64,000 nucleotides of DNA from Burkholderiales bacterium PBB2 (GTDB taxonomy: Bacteria > Pseudomonadota > Gammaproteobacteria > Burkholderiales > Burkholderiaceae_C): NCBI GenBank assembly GCA_002255955.1, contig NKIM01000004.1, positions 124,001-188,000 of the forward strand, given 5' to 3'. Positions 35,298 through 45,357 of the stretch are shown here, one piece after another. The notes under the pieces are model-generated. The model saw only the letters and a program-made list of their open reading frames with translations. It did not search any database and was not told the DNA's origin. Each line of letters starts with the position of its first letter. Position 1 is the stretch's first letter. The position numbers and the translations under genes were made by a program.

Positions 35298-35858
35298 ATG
35301 AATTCGCCCGCCACGTCCCCTCACTCATCACCTACGCCCTCTCCGGCGTCAGCCTCTGCGTCAGCTGACCCTCGCCCCGACGGCTTTCTTCGTGTCCAGG
35401 CCGCCTTGCAGCAGCGGGGCCACGCGCAGGCGCCGCGCTGGTTGGAGGTGGCGGCACGGACCTCACAAGAAGCGGCCGATGCGCTTGGCGTCAGCCTGGG
35501 GCAGATTGCCAAGTCGGTGGTGTTTCGGCGCCGGGCCGATGAGGGCGCCGTGATGGTGATTGCTTCGGGCGACCGCCGTGTTGATGAGAAAAAGCTGCAG
35601 CAGCACACAGGGCCGCTGGGCCGTGCGGATGCCGATTACGTCAAGACCCGCACCGGCTTTTCGATCGGCGGCGTGTCGCCGCTGGGTTTCGCGCCCGCTC
35701 AGGGCCTGCCAATGCCGCAGCTGTTTCTGGATGCGGACTTGCAGCGCTTCGAGATCATCTGGGCCGCCGCGGGTCACCCGAACGGGGTCTTTGCCATGAG
35801 CCCTCAGCAGTTGCAGCAGCTGACCGGCGCGGAGTTCATCGAGGTGGTGCAAGCATGA
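35298..35858 (+). CDS. YbaK/ProX-type aminoacyl-tRNA deacylase
   Basis: 186-residue trans-editing domain protein. After a Ser/Pro/Ala-rich N-terminal tail (about 25 residues) comes LGQIAKSVVFRR with the catalytic lysine of the YbaK fold, then KTRTGFSIGGVSPLGF, the family's glycine-rich loop. YbaK proteins hydrolyse mischarged Cys-tRNA(Pro); the exact substrate of this member is not certain. Its stop overlaps the next start by 4 bases. Confidence 0.9.
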   Translation: MNSPATSPHSSPTPSPASASASADPRPDGFLRVQAALQQRGHAQAPRWLEVAARTSQEAADALGVSLGQIAKSVVFRRRADEGAVMVIASGDRRVDEKKLQQHTGPLGRADADYVKTRTGFSIGGVSPLGFAPAQGLPMPQLFLDADLQRFEIIWAAAGHPNGVFAMSPQQLQQLTGAEFIEVVQA

Positions 35859-36094
35859 GCGGCCTGCGTTCCCCCGCACCGCTGGCGGTGCCGGTGCCGA
35901 CTTCCACGGTCACTTCGCCCTGCACCAACATCTGCCGCATCCATGCACCCACGGGCTGGTGTGAAGGCTGTGCCCGCAGCATTCCGGAGATCACGGTCTG
36001 GTCCAAAGCCGACGATGCCACGCGCCTGGACATCCTGGCGCGCCTGCCTGAGCGTCGCGAGCAACTGGCCGAGCACGGCATCTTCATCGCCTGA
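35855..36094 (+). CDS. DUF1289 family protein
   Basis: 79 residues with four cysteines, C23, C27, C36 and C39, in SPCTNICRIHAPTGWCEGC, the pattern of DUF1289. The cysteine arrangement could bind zinc or an iron-sulfur cluster; the function of the family is unknown to me. Coupled to the deacylase gene by a 4-base overlap. Confidence 0.9.
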   Translation: MSGLRSPAPLAVPVPTSTVTSPCTNICRIHAPTGWCEGCARSIPEITVWSKADDATRLDILARLPERREQLAEHGIFIA

Positions 36095-36191
36095 GGGTTT
36101 CGCCACCCGCCGGGCACTCGCTTCCACATTTGTCCACCAACATTCGGGTGGGGCCTCGCCGGCCCGCCACATCCGGACAGGAGCACTTCGC

Positions 36192-36842
36192 ATGAAACAG
36201 CTGCGCTTTTATTTCGACCCCATTTCTCCCTATGCAGCTCTGGCTTTCGAGCAACTGCCTCAAGCCCTGGAGGGCCTGAGCTACAGCGTCGAGTACCGGC
36301 CAATTCTGTTTGCCGCCTTGCTTCACGCCCTGGGTCAGAAAGGCCCAGCCGAGATCGAGCCCAAGCGCCAGTGGACCTTCCGACAGGTCAAATGGGCGGC
36401 GCACAAGCTGGGCTTGCCGCTCCAGGTGCCGGCTCAGCATCCTTTCAACCCCTTGCCGTTGCTGCGCCTGGCCTGGGCTTGCGCGCCTGCGGGCGGCAGC
36501 CCGAACCGGGCGACGGTGGAGCGCATCTTCCGTCATGTCTGGCGCAGCGAGGGCGCCCATCCGGCCGATGCCGCACGCCTGGCCGAGCTGACCCAGGCAC
36601 TGGCGCCGGTGCGCGATCCGGCCAGCGAGGAGATCAAGGAAACCCTGCGTGTGGCCACCGAAGCCGCACTGACCCTGGGCGTGTTCGGCGTGCCGACCAT
36701 CGAGGTTGATGGCAAGCTGTTCTGGGGCCTGGATTCGCTGGACATGCTGGCGGCCTATCTCAAGGGTGACCCCTGGTTTGAGCAGGGCGATTGGGAGGCG
36801 GCTGCGGTGGCCCGCCCGGGCGTGCGCCGCGCAGGCCCCTGA
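36192..36842 (+). CDS. DsbA-fold 2-hydroxychromene-2-carboxylate isomerase (kappa GST-like)
   Basis: 216 residues. MKQLRFYFDPISPYAALAFE carries the DPxSP active-site start of HCCA isomerases, and VFGVPTIEVDGKLFWG the cis-proline and substrate strand. NahD of naphthalene degradation is the best-known member; no aromatic-degradation genes are near, so the true substrate may differ. An AGGAG site lies before the ATG at 36192. It probably shares transcription with the two genes upstream. Confidence 0.9.
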   Translation: MKQLRFYFDPISPYAALAFEQLPQALEGLSYSVEYRPILFAALLHALGQKGPAEIEPKRQWTFRQVKWAAHKLGLPLQVPAQHPFNPLPLLRLAWACAPAGGSPNRATVERIFRHVWRSEGAHPADAARLAELTQALAPVRDPASEEIKETLRVATEAALTLGVFGVPTIEVDGKLFWGLDSLDMLAAYLKGDPWFEQGDWEAAAVARPGVRRAGP

Positions 36843-37210
36843 ATCTTTCCAAGGCCAGCAGGTCGTGTCCGGGAGGGCGCGGCCGCCTGAGGCCTGGAGC
36901 TGACGCGCTAGCTCAGCGGCATGGCAAGCCTGAAAAAGCCAGCCCGGGACTTACCCTGTAAATCCATTAAATTTCGCATCGCGAAATTTTCGGGCAGGGT
37001 TGCAGCGGATTTTGTCAGCCTGCGTTCAGTTCGGCGTCAGAGTTGGGTCAGAGCCGGCTCCCATGATGCAGGTCAAGAGCTACCGGTCGGTGGCTCTCAA
37101 GCAAACGCCGGTTTGCAAGAGGATGGGCCCTCAGCCTTTGTCGGTGAGAGCCAATCAGGACCCCAGGTCCATCCCCTTGTGGCCGGCTGCAATCAACGGA
37201 GACACCCACC
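36843..37210. other. 368-base intergenic region before the MFS transporter
   Basis: Contains the inverted repeat at 36969-36989 and presumably the MFS promoter. No coding frame stands out. Confidence 0.5.
36969..36989. promoter_or_regulatory. AT-rich 9-base inverted repeat, candidate operator
   Basis: AAATTTCGC-ATC-GCGAAATTT is a perfect inverted repeat with a 3-base centre. It is unusually AT-rich for this genome and lies 222 bases before the MFS gene. It could also be a weak terminator of the upstream operon because TTTT follows. Confidence 0.5.
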
Positions 37211-38893
37211 ATGGCAACTGCAAACGCAGTCTCCACCAACACGCCGATGACGGCCGAGGAAAAGAAGGTCATCTTCGCCTCCTCGCTCGGTACCGTGTTC
37301 GAGTGGTACGACTTCTACCTCTACGGTTCGCTGGCGGCCATCATCGCCAAGCAGTTCTTCTCGCAACTGGACCCGCAGGCGGCTTTCATCGCCTCGCTGC
37401 TGGCCTTTGCGGCCGGCTTCATCGTGCGCCCCTTCGGCGCCCTGGTGTTCGGCCGTCTGGGCGACATGATCGGCCGCAAGTACACCTTCTTGGTGACCAT
37501 CTTGATCATGGGTCTGTCGACCTTCATCGTCGGCATCTTGCCGGGCTCGGCCACCATCGGTGCCGCAGCACCGGTGATCCTGATCGGCCTGCGCATGCTG
37601 CAAGGCCTGGCCCTCGGCGGTGAGTACGGTGGCGCCGCCACCTATGTGGCTGAACACGCACCGCACGGCAAGCGTGGCGCCTACACCTCCTGGATTCAAA
37701 CCACCGCGACCTTGGGCCTATTCCTGTCGCTGATGGTGATTCTGGGCACCCGCACCGTGGTCGGTGAGGCTGCGTTCGCCGAGTGGGGCTGGCGCGTGCC
37801 ATTCATCGTCTCCATCCTGCTGCTGGCCATCAGCGTCTGGATCCGCCTGTCGATGAATGAATCGCCGGCCTTCCAGAAGATGAAGTCGGAAGGCAAGACC
37901 TCCAAGGCCCCGCTGTCCGAGTCCTTCGGTCAGTGGAAGAACCTGAAGATCGTCATGCTGGCGCTGTTCGGCCTGGTCGCCGGTCAAGGTGTGGTCTGGT
38001 ATTCGGGCCAGTTCTATGCGCTGTTCTTCCTGACCAGCGTGTTGAAGGTGGACAACGCCACCGCCAACATCATGGTGGCCGTCTCGCTGCTGCTGGGCAC
38101 GCCTTTCTTCGTGATCTTCGGCACCTTGTCGGACAAGATCGGTCGCAAGCCCATCATCATGGCGGGCCTGCTGCTGGCCATCGTCACCTACTTCCCGCTG
38201 TTCAAGGCGCTGACCAACGCCGCCAACCCGGATCTGGCCAAGGCCCAGGCCAGCGCCCAGATCACCCTGACCGTGGACATGAGCACCTGCTCCTTCCAGG
38301 GCAGCCCGATTGCGCGTGAGGTGGATTTCACCAGCTCCTGCGACATCGCCAAGCGCGCCCTGGCTCAATCCTCGGCCAGCTATGAAACCCTGCCTGGCCC
38401 TGCCGGCTCGGTGGCTGTCATCAAGATCGGCGACAAGGTCATCAACGGCCTGAATGCGACCAAGCTGAACGAACACAAGTTCGACGAAGCCACGGTCAAG
38501 GGCATTGCCGCCTTCAAGAAGGAATTGGCTGAAGGCCTGAAGGCTGCCGGCTATCCCGCCAAGGCCGACCCGGCCAAGGTCAACCAGCCGATGGTGGTGG
38601 GCATCCTCTTCATCCTGGTGCTGTATGTGACCATGGTCTACGGTCCGATTGCCGCCATGCTGGTGGAAATGTTCCCGACCCGCATCCGCTACACCTCGAT
38701 GAGCCTGCCTTATCACATTGGTAACGGCTGGTTCGGTGGTCTGCTGCCTTCCATCACCTTCGCGATGGTGGCCCAGAACGGCAACATCTACCACGGCCTC
38801 TGGTACCCGATCGGCGTGGCCGCTATGACCCTGGTCATCGGCCTGCTGTTCGTGCGTGAAACCAAGGATGTGGACATCTACGCCAAGGACTGA
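37211..38893 (+). CDS. MHS-family MFS transporter with large extracytoplasmic loop
   Basis: 560-residue major facilitator of the metabolite:H+ symporter group (ProP, ShiA, KgtP relatives), which import small organic acids or osmolytes. SSLGTVFEWYDFYLYG and GRLGDMIGRKYTF (loop 2-3 motif) and LALGGEYGGAATYVAEHAP are family hallmarks. It exceeds the usual 430-550 residues because about 125 residues (roughly 335-460) are inserted between late membrane segments, with cysteines at 360 and 377. The ATG at 37211 follows a GGAGA site. A terminator follows. Substrate unknown. Confidence 0.92.
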   Translation: MATANAVSTNTPMTAEEKKVIFASSLGTVFEWYDFYLYGSLAAIIAKQFFSQLDPQAAFIASLLAFAAGFIVRPFGALVFGRLGDMIGRKYTFLVTILIMGLSTFIVGILPGSATIGAAAPVILIGLRMLQGLALGGEYGGAATYVAEHAPHGKRGAYTSWIQTTATLGLFLSLMVILGTRTVVGEAAFAEWGWRVPFIVSILLLAISVWIRLSMNESPAFQKMKSEGKTSKAPLSESFGQWKNLKIVMLALFGLVAGQGVVWYSGQFYALFFLTSVLKVDNATANIMVAVSLLLGTPFFVIFGTLSDKIGRKPIIMAGLLLAIVTYFPLFKALTNAANPDLAKAQASAQITLTVDMSTCSFQGSPIAREVDFTSSCDIAKRALAQSSASYETLPGPAGSVAVIKIGDKVINGLNATKLNEHKFDEATVKGIAAFKKELAEGLKAAGYPAKADPAKVNQPMVVGILFILVLYVTMVYGPIAAMLVEMFPTRIRYTSMSLPYHIGNGWFGGLLPSITFAMVAQNGNIYHGLWYPIGVAAMTLVIGLLFVRETKDVDIYAKD

Positions 38894-38927
38894 CCGCAGG
38901 GCGGCCAAGCCGCCCGACGACACCAAG

Positions 38928-38957
38928 AGGGGAGGCCATGAGCCTCCCCTTTTTTTG
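38928..38957 (+). terminator. intrinsic terminator after the MFS gene
   Basis: AGGGGAGGC (38928-38936), five-base loop, GCCTCCCCT (38942-38950), then seven T. A second hairpin, GGGCGGC-CAA-GCCGCCC, lies just upstream at 38899-38915. Confidence 0.93.
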
Positions 38958-39193
38958 TTCCTGCCGGTCCGGCGCGTTGTGTGCCTGGGTGTCAGGCTGA
39001 TGATCCGCGTGCAGTTCCAGTTGCGCTACCGCGGCTGGAGCCGGGCAGCTCCGCCGTGCCCGCGCAGCTCGGTCCGGGCTGGGCACGCAGCCCGTCGCAA
39101 AAGGCCGCAAGCTGGATCGCCTTTGCTCAGCCTGCTGTCAGCTTGGCTGGCAAGAATCCTGTCATCTTCTTTTTATTTCTGAGGGAACACACC

Positions 39194-39406
39194 ATGTGGA
39201 AACTGCTCGTCGGCTTCATTGCATTTGCAGCGCTGGCCATCTTCATCATGAGCAAGGGTGGCGACATCGACATGAGCGGCGAAAAGCATGATGTCACGGC
39301 CCCGCACGCGGCCGAGGCACCTGCGGCCAGTTCGGCGCCAGCCTCGGCCGTTGTGGAGGCGGCCTCAGCGGCGGCTTCAGCGCCGGCTTCCGCCGCTTCG
39401 AACTGA
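39194..39406 (+). CDS. small single-span membrane protein with Ala-rich tail
   Basis: 70 residues. MWKLLVGFIAFAALAIFIMS is one membrane span, followed by a short acidic segment (KGGDIDMSGEKHD) and a low-complexity Ala/Ser/Pro tail. A GAGGGA ribosome site precedes the ATG. I know of similar short hypothetical proteins in Burkholderiales but no function. The span and strong ribosome site favour a real gene. Confidence 0.65.
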   Translation: MWKLLVGFIAFAALAIFIMSKGGDIDMSGEKHDVTAPHAAEAPAASSAPASAVVEAASAAASAPASAASN

Positions 39407-39481
39407 AGCCTGTGGCCGTGCCGACTTGCTCCTGGAGCAGGCCGGTTTGTGGATCAGGCCAAGGCGCTCAGCGCACCCCAC

Positions 39482-41056
<1,575 letters not shown>

Positions 41057-41256
41057 GTGGTCTGCTCCGTGGCAGGGGCTGGGCGGGGTTCCGTCAGCGG
41101 CAGGGCGTTCAAACGGGGCGTCATCGCAAATGGAAGGGCCGAAGTGCCCTCAGTGTATGGGCAGACGCGGCCGGGTCAAGTCGCTGCCGCGGCTGGGCGT
41201 CGCGCGGCCGCGTCGCCGGCTGGCTGTGGCTGGAAACGGGCCTTTGTTTCGCACGG

Positions 41257-42342
41257 TCAAGCTGCCTGGGCGCTCAGCACGGTGACGCAGTTGCGGCCGC
41301 AGCGTTTGGAGGCGTAGAGCGCCCGGTCAGCCCGCTCAAAGAAGTCGTTTGCACTCTCGCCCGGCGTCATCTGCGTCACGCCCATGGACATGGTGATGCG
41401 CTCCAGGCTGGGCTGGGCCTGCGCCGGGCGGATGCGGCTGGCTGCCACGCTGGCGCGCATCTGTTCGGCCAGACCTTGGGCCTGCGCCAGGCTGGCGCGC
41501 GGCAGCAGCAGGGCGAACTCCTCGCCGCCCACCCGGGCCGGCAGGCTGTCGCCGCGCGCCACCTGCTTGAGCGTTTGGGCCACGGCACGCAGCACATGGT
41601 CACCGAACAAATGGCCAAAGCTGTCGTTGACGCGCTTGAAGAAATCAATGTCGCCCAGCACCAGGCAGGGCGCTTGCGCGTCCTCGGCGCTGCTGTCCTT
41701 GCGGCTGGCTCCGAGGCCCGGGCGGCTGGCGGCGCAGAGGCTGAGTTCTTGCTCGAAGGCGCGGCGATTCGCGAGGCCGGTGAGCGAATCCACCAGGGCA
41801 TCGGCTCGGGCCCGTCGCACCTCTTCGCGCAGCAGGCGCAGCTCGTTCTGGCTGCCGTCCAGTCGCTCCTGCAGGGTCTGCAGCGTGGCGCGGATGTCCT
41901 GGGTGCCGACCAGCAATTGCTGGACGATCTCGCCCGGCGTTTGGCCGCTGCGCTCGGCCGCCGGCACAGCTTCGATCAGAAGCTCTTCCACCCAGCGCTG
42001 CAGCGAAGCTTCGAAGCCCGCGGTTTGCTGGCCGGCCAGCGAGGCCGAGGCTGACAGGGTGTCGAGCACCCGGTTCAGGCCATCGCCAATGGTCTGGGCG
42101 GTGCGGGCGTTGAAGTCGCTGACATGGTCCTGGTAGAGCTGCAGGGTCTGGGCTTCGTCGAGGCTGCGCTCGTCGCGTGTCAGGCTCTGCAGGGCGTGGC
42201 TCAGGGCCGGGTTGATGCCGCTGACATGCTCATACCAGACTGCGTAGCTGATCGGGTGCAAGGCGGCACGCTGGCGCGTCATCTGGGGCAGGGCGGCGCG
42301 CAGATGCTCGGCGCTGCGCGCCATGCTGTCTTGGTATCTCAT
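41257..42342 (-). CDS. diguanylate cyclase (GGEEF)
   Basis: 361 residues, soluble. An N-terminal helical region of about 180 residues of unknown sensing role leads to a GGDEF domain: DSLTGLANRRAFEQEL, DIDFFKRVNDSFGHLFGD and the active-site RVGGEEFALLLP. It should make cyclic di-GMP from two GTP. The inhibitory I-site RxxD before the active site reads R-G-D-S here, so product inhibition may be weak. It may contribute to the cyclic di-GMP pool sensed by the FeeM-PilZ protein, although that is inference. Confidence 0.94.
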   Translation of the reverse strand: MRYQDSMARSAEHLRAALPQMTRQRAALHPISYAVWYEHVSGINPALSHALQSLTRDERSLDEAQTLQLYQDHVSDFNARTAQTIGDGLNRVLDTLSASASLAGQQTAGFEASLQRWVEELLIEAVPAAERSGQTPGEIVQQLLVGTQDIRATLQTLQERLDGSQNELRLLREEVRRARADALVDSLTGLANRRAFEQELSLCAASRPGLGASRKDSSAEDAQAPCLVLGDIDFFKRVNDSFGHLFGDHVLRAVAQTLKQVARGDSLPARVGGEEFALLLPRASLAQAQGLAEQMRASVAASRIRPAQAQPSLERITMSMGVTQMTPGESANDFFERADRALYASKRCGRNCVTVLSAQAA

Positions 42343-42645
42343 CGGGGACCCCTCGGAACTTGGCGTTTTGATTGCGTCTCAACGGGCCAAGGCCGGTGGT
42401 GTCCCGTGACCGGGCTTCCAACTGCTGCCGGGTGGCGACGCATGTTCTGCGGCCCCGGTCTGCTTGGCATGCCGGGGCTATCGGCTGCGGCTCGCGCGAA
42501 CTCAAGGGCCCGGTGGCTTGGCTGAGGCGTGCGCATCGATGTCGGGCTGATTTTTGTCAATTAGTACCGGCTCTCTAGGCCTTAGTCTGCCGGCTGCTCT
42601 TCATCTCATCTCTCGCGCGGCACCCCCGGGTGCCCGAGTCCGCCC

Positions 42646-43869
42646 ATGACTGACATCACCAGCCCCCAGCAGCAGTTGCAATCCCTGTTCGACCGCAGCG
42701 GTCTGCGCGCTCTTGAATTGAAGGGCCGTCGCTTGCTGCCCATCGTGCAAGGCGGCATGGGCGTGGGCGTCAGCGCCCAGCAACTTGCCGGCACGGTGGC
42801 CAGCCTTGGCGGTGTGGGCACCTTGAGTTCGGTGGATCTGCGCCGCCAGCATCCCGACCTGATGGCGCGCACCGAGGGCCACAACGCGGGTGAGGCGGCC
42901 AAGCGCCTGATCAACAAGGTCAATCTGATTGCGCTCGAGCGCGAGATCCAGGGCGCCAAGCAGCGCGCTCAGGGCCGCGGTCTGGTGGCTTTGAACGTCA
43001 TGCGTGCGGTGGCCGAGTACGCGCCGCAGGTGCGGCGGGCGCTGGAATGCGGCATCGAGGCTGTGGTGGTGGGCGCGGGCCTGCCGCTGGACCTGCCCGA
43101 CCTGGCGGCCGAGCATCCGCAGGTGGCCTTGATCCCCATCCTCAGCGATGCCCGTGGCGTGCAGCTGATCGTGCGCAAATGGGAGCGCAAGCAGCGCTTG
43201 CCCGATGCCATCGTCATCGAGCACCCGGGTCTGGCCGGAGGCCATTTGGGCGCAGCCAAGGTCGCCGATGTCCGCGACCCGCGTTTCGATTTCGAACGGG
43301 TGATTCCCGAGTGCTTGGAGTATTTCGAGAAGGCCGGCATTGCGGGCCGGATCCCACTGATCGCGGCCGGCGGCGTGCGCAGCTTCGCCGACATCCAGCG
43401 CCTGCAGGCCCTGGGTGCTGCGGCCGTGCAATTGGGCACGCCCTTCGCCGTCACCACCGAGGGCGATGCTCACCCTGAGTTCAAGCGCGTGCTGGCCGAA
43501 GCGCAGGAGAGCGACCTGGTCGAGTTCACCAGCGTGGCCGGCCTGCCGGCGCGCGCGGTGGCCACGCCCTGGCTGCGCAACTACCTGCGCGCAGCGCCCA
43601 AGCTGCAGGCCATGGCTCAGGTCAAGAGCCGCTGCACCAAGGCCTTCGATTGCCTGGCGCAATGCGGGCTGCGCGATGGCCTCAAAGACGCCGGACAGTT
43701 CTGCATCGACAACCAGCTCGCCGCGGCCTTGCGCGGGGATTCGAAGCATGGCCTGTTCTTCCGCGGCGTGGGTGCCTTGCCTTTTGGTGAGCAAATTCGC
43801 AGCGTGGCCGAGCTGATGCAGTGCCTGCTCAGCCCGGTCGGTGCCGCAGAACTTCGCGCCGTTGCTTGA
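42646..43869 (+). CDS. nitronate monooxygenase / 2-nitropropane dioxygenase-like FMN enzyme
   Basis: 407-residue FMN TIM-barrel protein. The N-terminal LPIVQGGMGVGVSAQQLAG and the central HPGLAGGHLG loop, followed by AAGGVRSFADIQRLQALGA and VQLGTPF, form the FMN-binding signature. Class II members oxidise nitronates; others are enoyl-ACP reductase-like (FabK). The C-terminal part has a cysteine group (SRCTKAFDCLAQCG... FCID) that most nitronate monooxygenases lack. Function therefore not certain. The start at 42646 follows a CGCCC stretch with no strong ribosome site. Confidence 0.85.
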   Translation: MTDITSPQQQLQSLFDRSGLRALELKGRRLLPIVQGGMGVGVSAQQLAGTVASLGGVGTLSSVDLRRQHPDLMARTEGHNAGEAAKRLINKVNLIALEREIQGAKQRAQGRGLVALNVMRAVAEYAPQVRRALECGIEAVVVGAGLPLDLPDLAAEHPQVALIPILSDARGVQLIVRKWERKQRLPDAIVIEHPGLAGGHLGAAKVADVRDPRFDFERVIPECLEYFEKAGIAGRIPLIAAGGVRSFADIQRLQALGAAAVQLGTPFAVTTEGDAHPEFKRVLAEAQESDLVEFTSVAGLPARAVATPWLRNYLRAAPKLQAMAQVKSRCTKAFDCLAQCGLRDGLKDAGQFCIDNQLAAALRGDSKHGLFFRGVGALPFGEQIRSVAELMQCLLSPVGAAELRAVA

Positions 43870-44063
43870 GGCTGCAGTCAGTCGCCGAAGCCTTGGGCTG
43901 GGCGGCTGTGATGGCCGATGGCAAGGGTGGCTGGCACGGGTTTTTCCGGGTGCCGATGGTCACCCGGTGGACGCATCCCTGCGCCACAATCGCGCCTTGA
44001 TTTTTCGCTGACGGCCCCTTCGTGGCCGGCGAAATACAAGCGACGAGGGTGAGGGGGAGAGTC

Positions 44064-45236
44064 ATGCGTGACGCTGGAGGAAGGGCCGCCGCAGCGGCCC
44101 GGCAGCAGGGCACCGTGGTGCCCGTCTGGAGCAGGGCTGCGCACGTGGCCCTGCTTCTGTCTTGCCTGTGGGCGGGGGGCTCGGCACAGGCCCAGATCAA
44201 GATCGGCCAAACGGCAGGTTTCAGCGGACCCGCTGCCACCGGGGTGCAGGAGATCACCGACGGCGCGCGCTTGTATTTCGACGCGATCAATGCCCAGGGT
44301 GGCATCAAGGGGCAGCCGATCGAGCTGATCTCGCTCGATGACAAATACGACCCTCGGCTCAGCGCGAGCAATGCCGAGCGACTGATCGATGAAGGCGTGG
44401 TTGCCTTGTTCCTGAGCCGCGGCACGGCGCAGAGCCAGGCCTTGCTGCCCCTGCTCAGCAAGCATCAGCTCGCCTTGGTGGCACCCTCCAGTGGTGCCAT
44501 GGTGCTGCATCAGCCCATGATTCCGCAGGTCTTCAATGTGCGCGCCACCTTTCAGAAGGAAGCGGCGCGCGCGGTGCAGCACTTGGGCTCCATCGGCGTC
44601 AAACGCGTGACCATCGTCCAGGTCAACGACGCCTTCGGCAATGATGCCGGGGCCGGTGCGATCAAGGGACTGGAGGCTCAGGGCATGAAAGCCTCGGCCA
44701 TCCTTCGCTTCGATGGCGCCAAGCCTGAGCTGGGGCCCTTGATGGAACAGGTGGCGAAAGCCGGTGTCGAAGCGGTGCTGTTCATCGGCCCGAGCTATGC
44801 CGTGGTGCAGGGCGTTACGGCCCTGCGCGCGACCGGCTCCAAAGCCCATGTGGCCACGCTGTCCAACAATGCCTCGGTCGACTTCGTCAAAGCCTTGGGT
44901 GACAACGCCCACGGCGTGATCGTCACCCAAGTCTTCCCCTACGAGCGCTCGACCAACAACCCGATGGTGCGTGAAGCCCTGGGGCTGGCCAAGGCACGTG
45001 GTCGCAACGAACTGAGTCCCGCACAGATTGAAGGGTTCGCCGCGGCCAAGCTCCTGGTGGAGGGGCTCAAGCGCAGCGTCAAGGAAATCAGCCGCACCAG
45101 CCTGCTCAAGGCGCTGGAGGGCGTGCAGCGACTGGATCTCGGAGGCGTCGAGCTGCACTACGGGCCCAAGGACCGCAGCGGCTTGGATTTTGTGGACATC
45201 TCCATCATCGGCCCCGACGGCAAGTTCTGGCGCTGA
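44064..45236 (+). CDS. ABC transporter periplasmic binding protein, LivK-type
   Basis: 390 residues with a signal peptide ending at SAQAQ. The mature part begins IKIGQTAGFSGPAATGV, then DAINAQGGIKGQPIELI and VTIVQVNDAFGNDAG, all type I binding-protein motifs. It is a divergent relative of the 23644 gene product. A purine-rich ribosome site (GAGGGGGAGA) precedes the ATG at 44064. No permease or ATPase is adjacent, so ligand and partner are unknown. Confidence 0.9.
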   Translation: MRDAGGRAAAAARQQGTVVPVWSRAAHVALLLSCLWAGGSAQAQIKIGQTAGFSGPAATGVQEITDGARLYFDAINAQGGIKGQPIELISLDDKYDPRLSASNAERLIDEGVVALFLSRGTAQSQALLPLLSKHQLALVAPSSGAMVLHQPMIPQVFNVRATFQKEAARAVQHLGSIGVKRVTIVQVNDAFGNDAGAGAIKGLEAQGMKASAILRFDGAKPELGPLMEQVAKAGVEAVLFIGPSYAVVQGVTALRATGSKAHVATLSNNASVDFVKALGDNAHGVIVTQVFPYERSTNNPMVREALGLAKARGRNELSPAQIEGFAAAKLLVEGLKRSVKEISRTSLLKALEGVQRLDLGGVELHYGPKDRSGLDFVDISIIGPDGKFWR

Positions 45237-45280
45237 TCCATCGGCGCCGATCGTTCGGCCCTGCCTTCCCGCCCACGGCT

Positions 45281-45310
45281 CCGTAGGAGCAAGGCTTGCT
45301 CCCTTCGGAA
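45281..45310. repeat. REP-like hairpin, single copy in window
   Basis: GGAGCAAG (45286-45293) and CTTGCTCC (45295-45302) form a stem in the context GTAGGAGCAAGGCTTGCTCC. The sequence resembles the bacterial REP consensus GTAGGAGCGAGCTTGCTC. It lies between two genes. Confidence 0.4.
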
Positions 45311-45357
45311 GGCCTGGCGCGCGCGCGGGCCGGGGCTGGCTTCTATGATGGCAGCTG

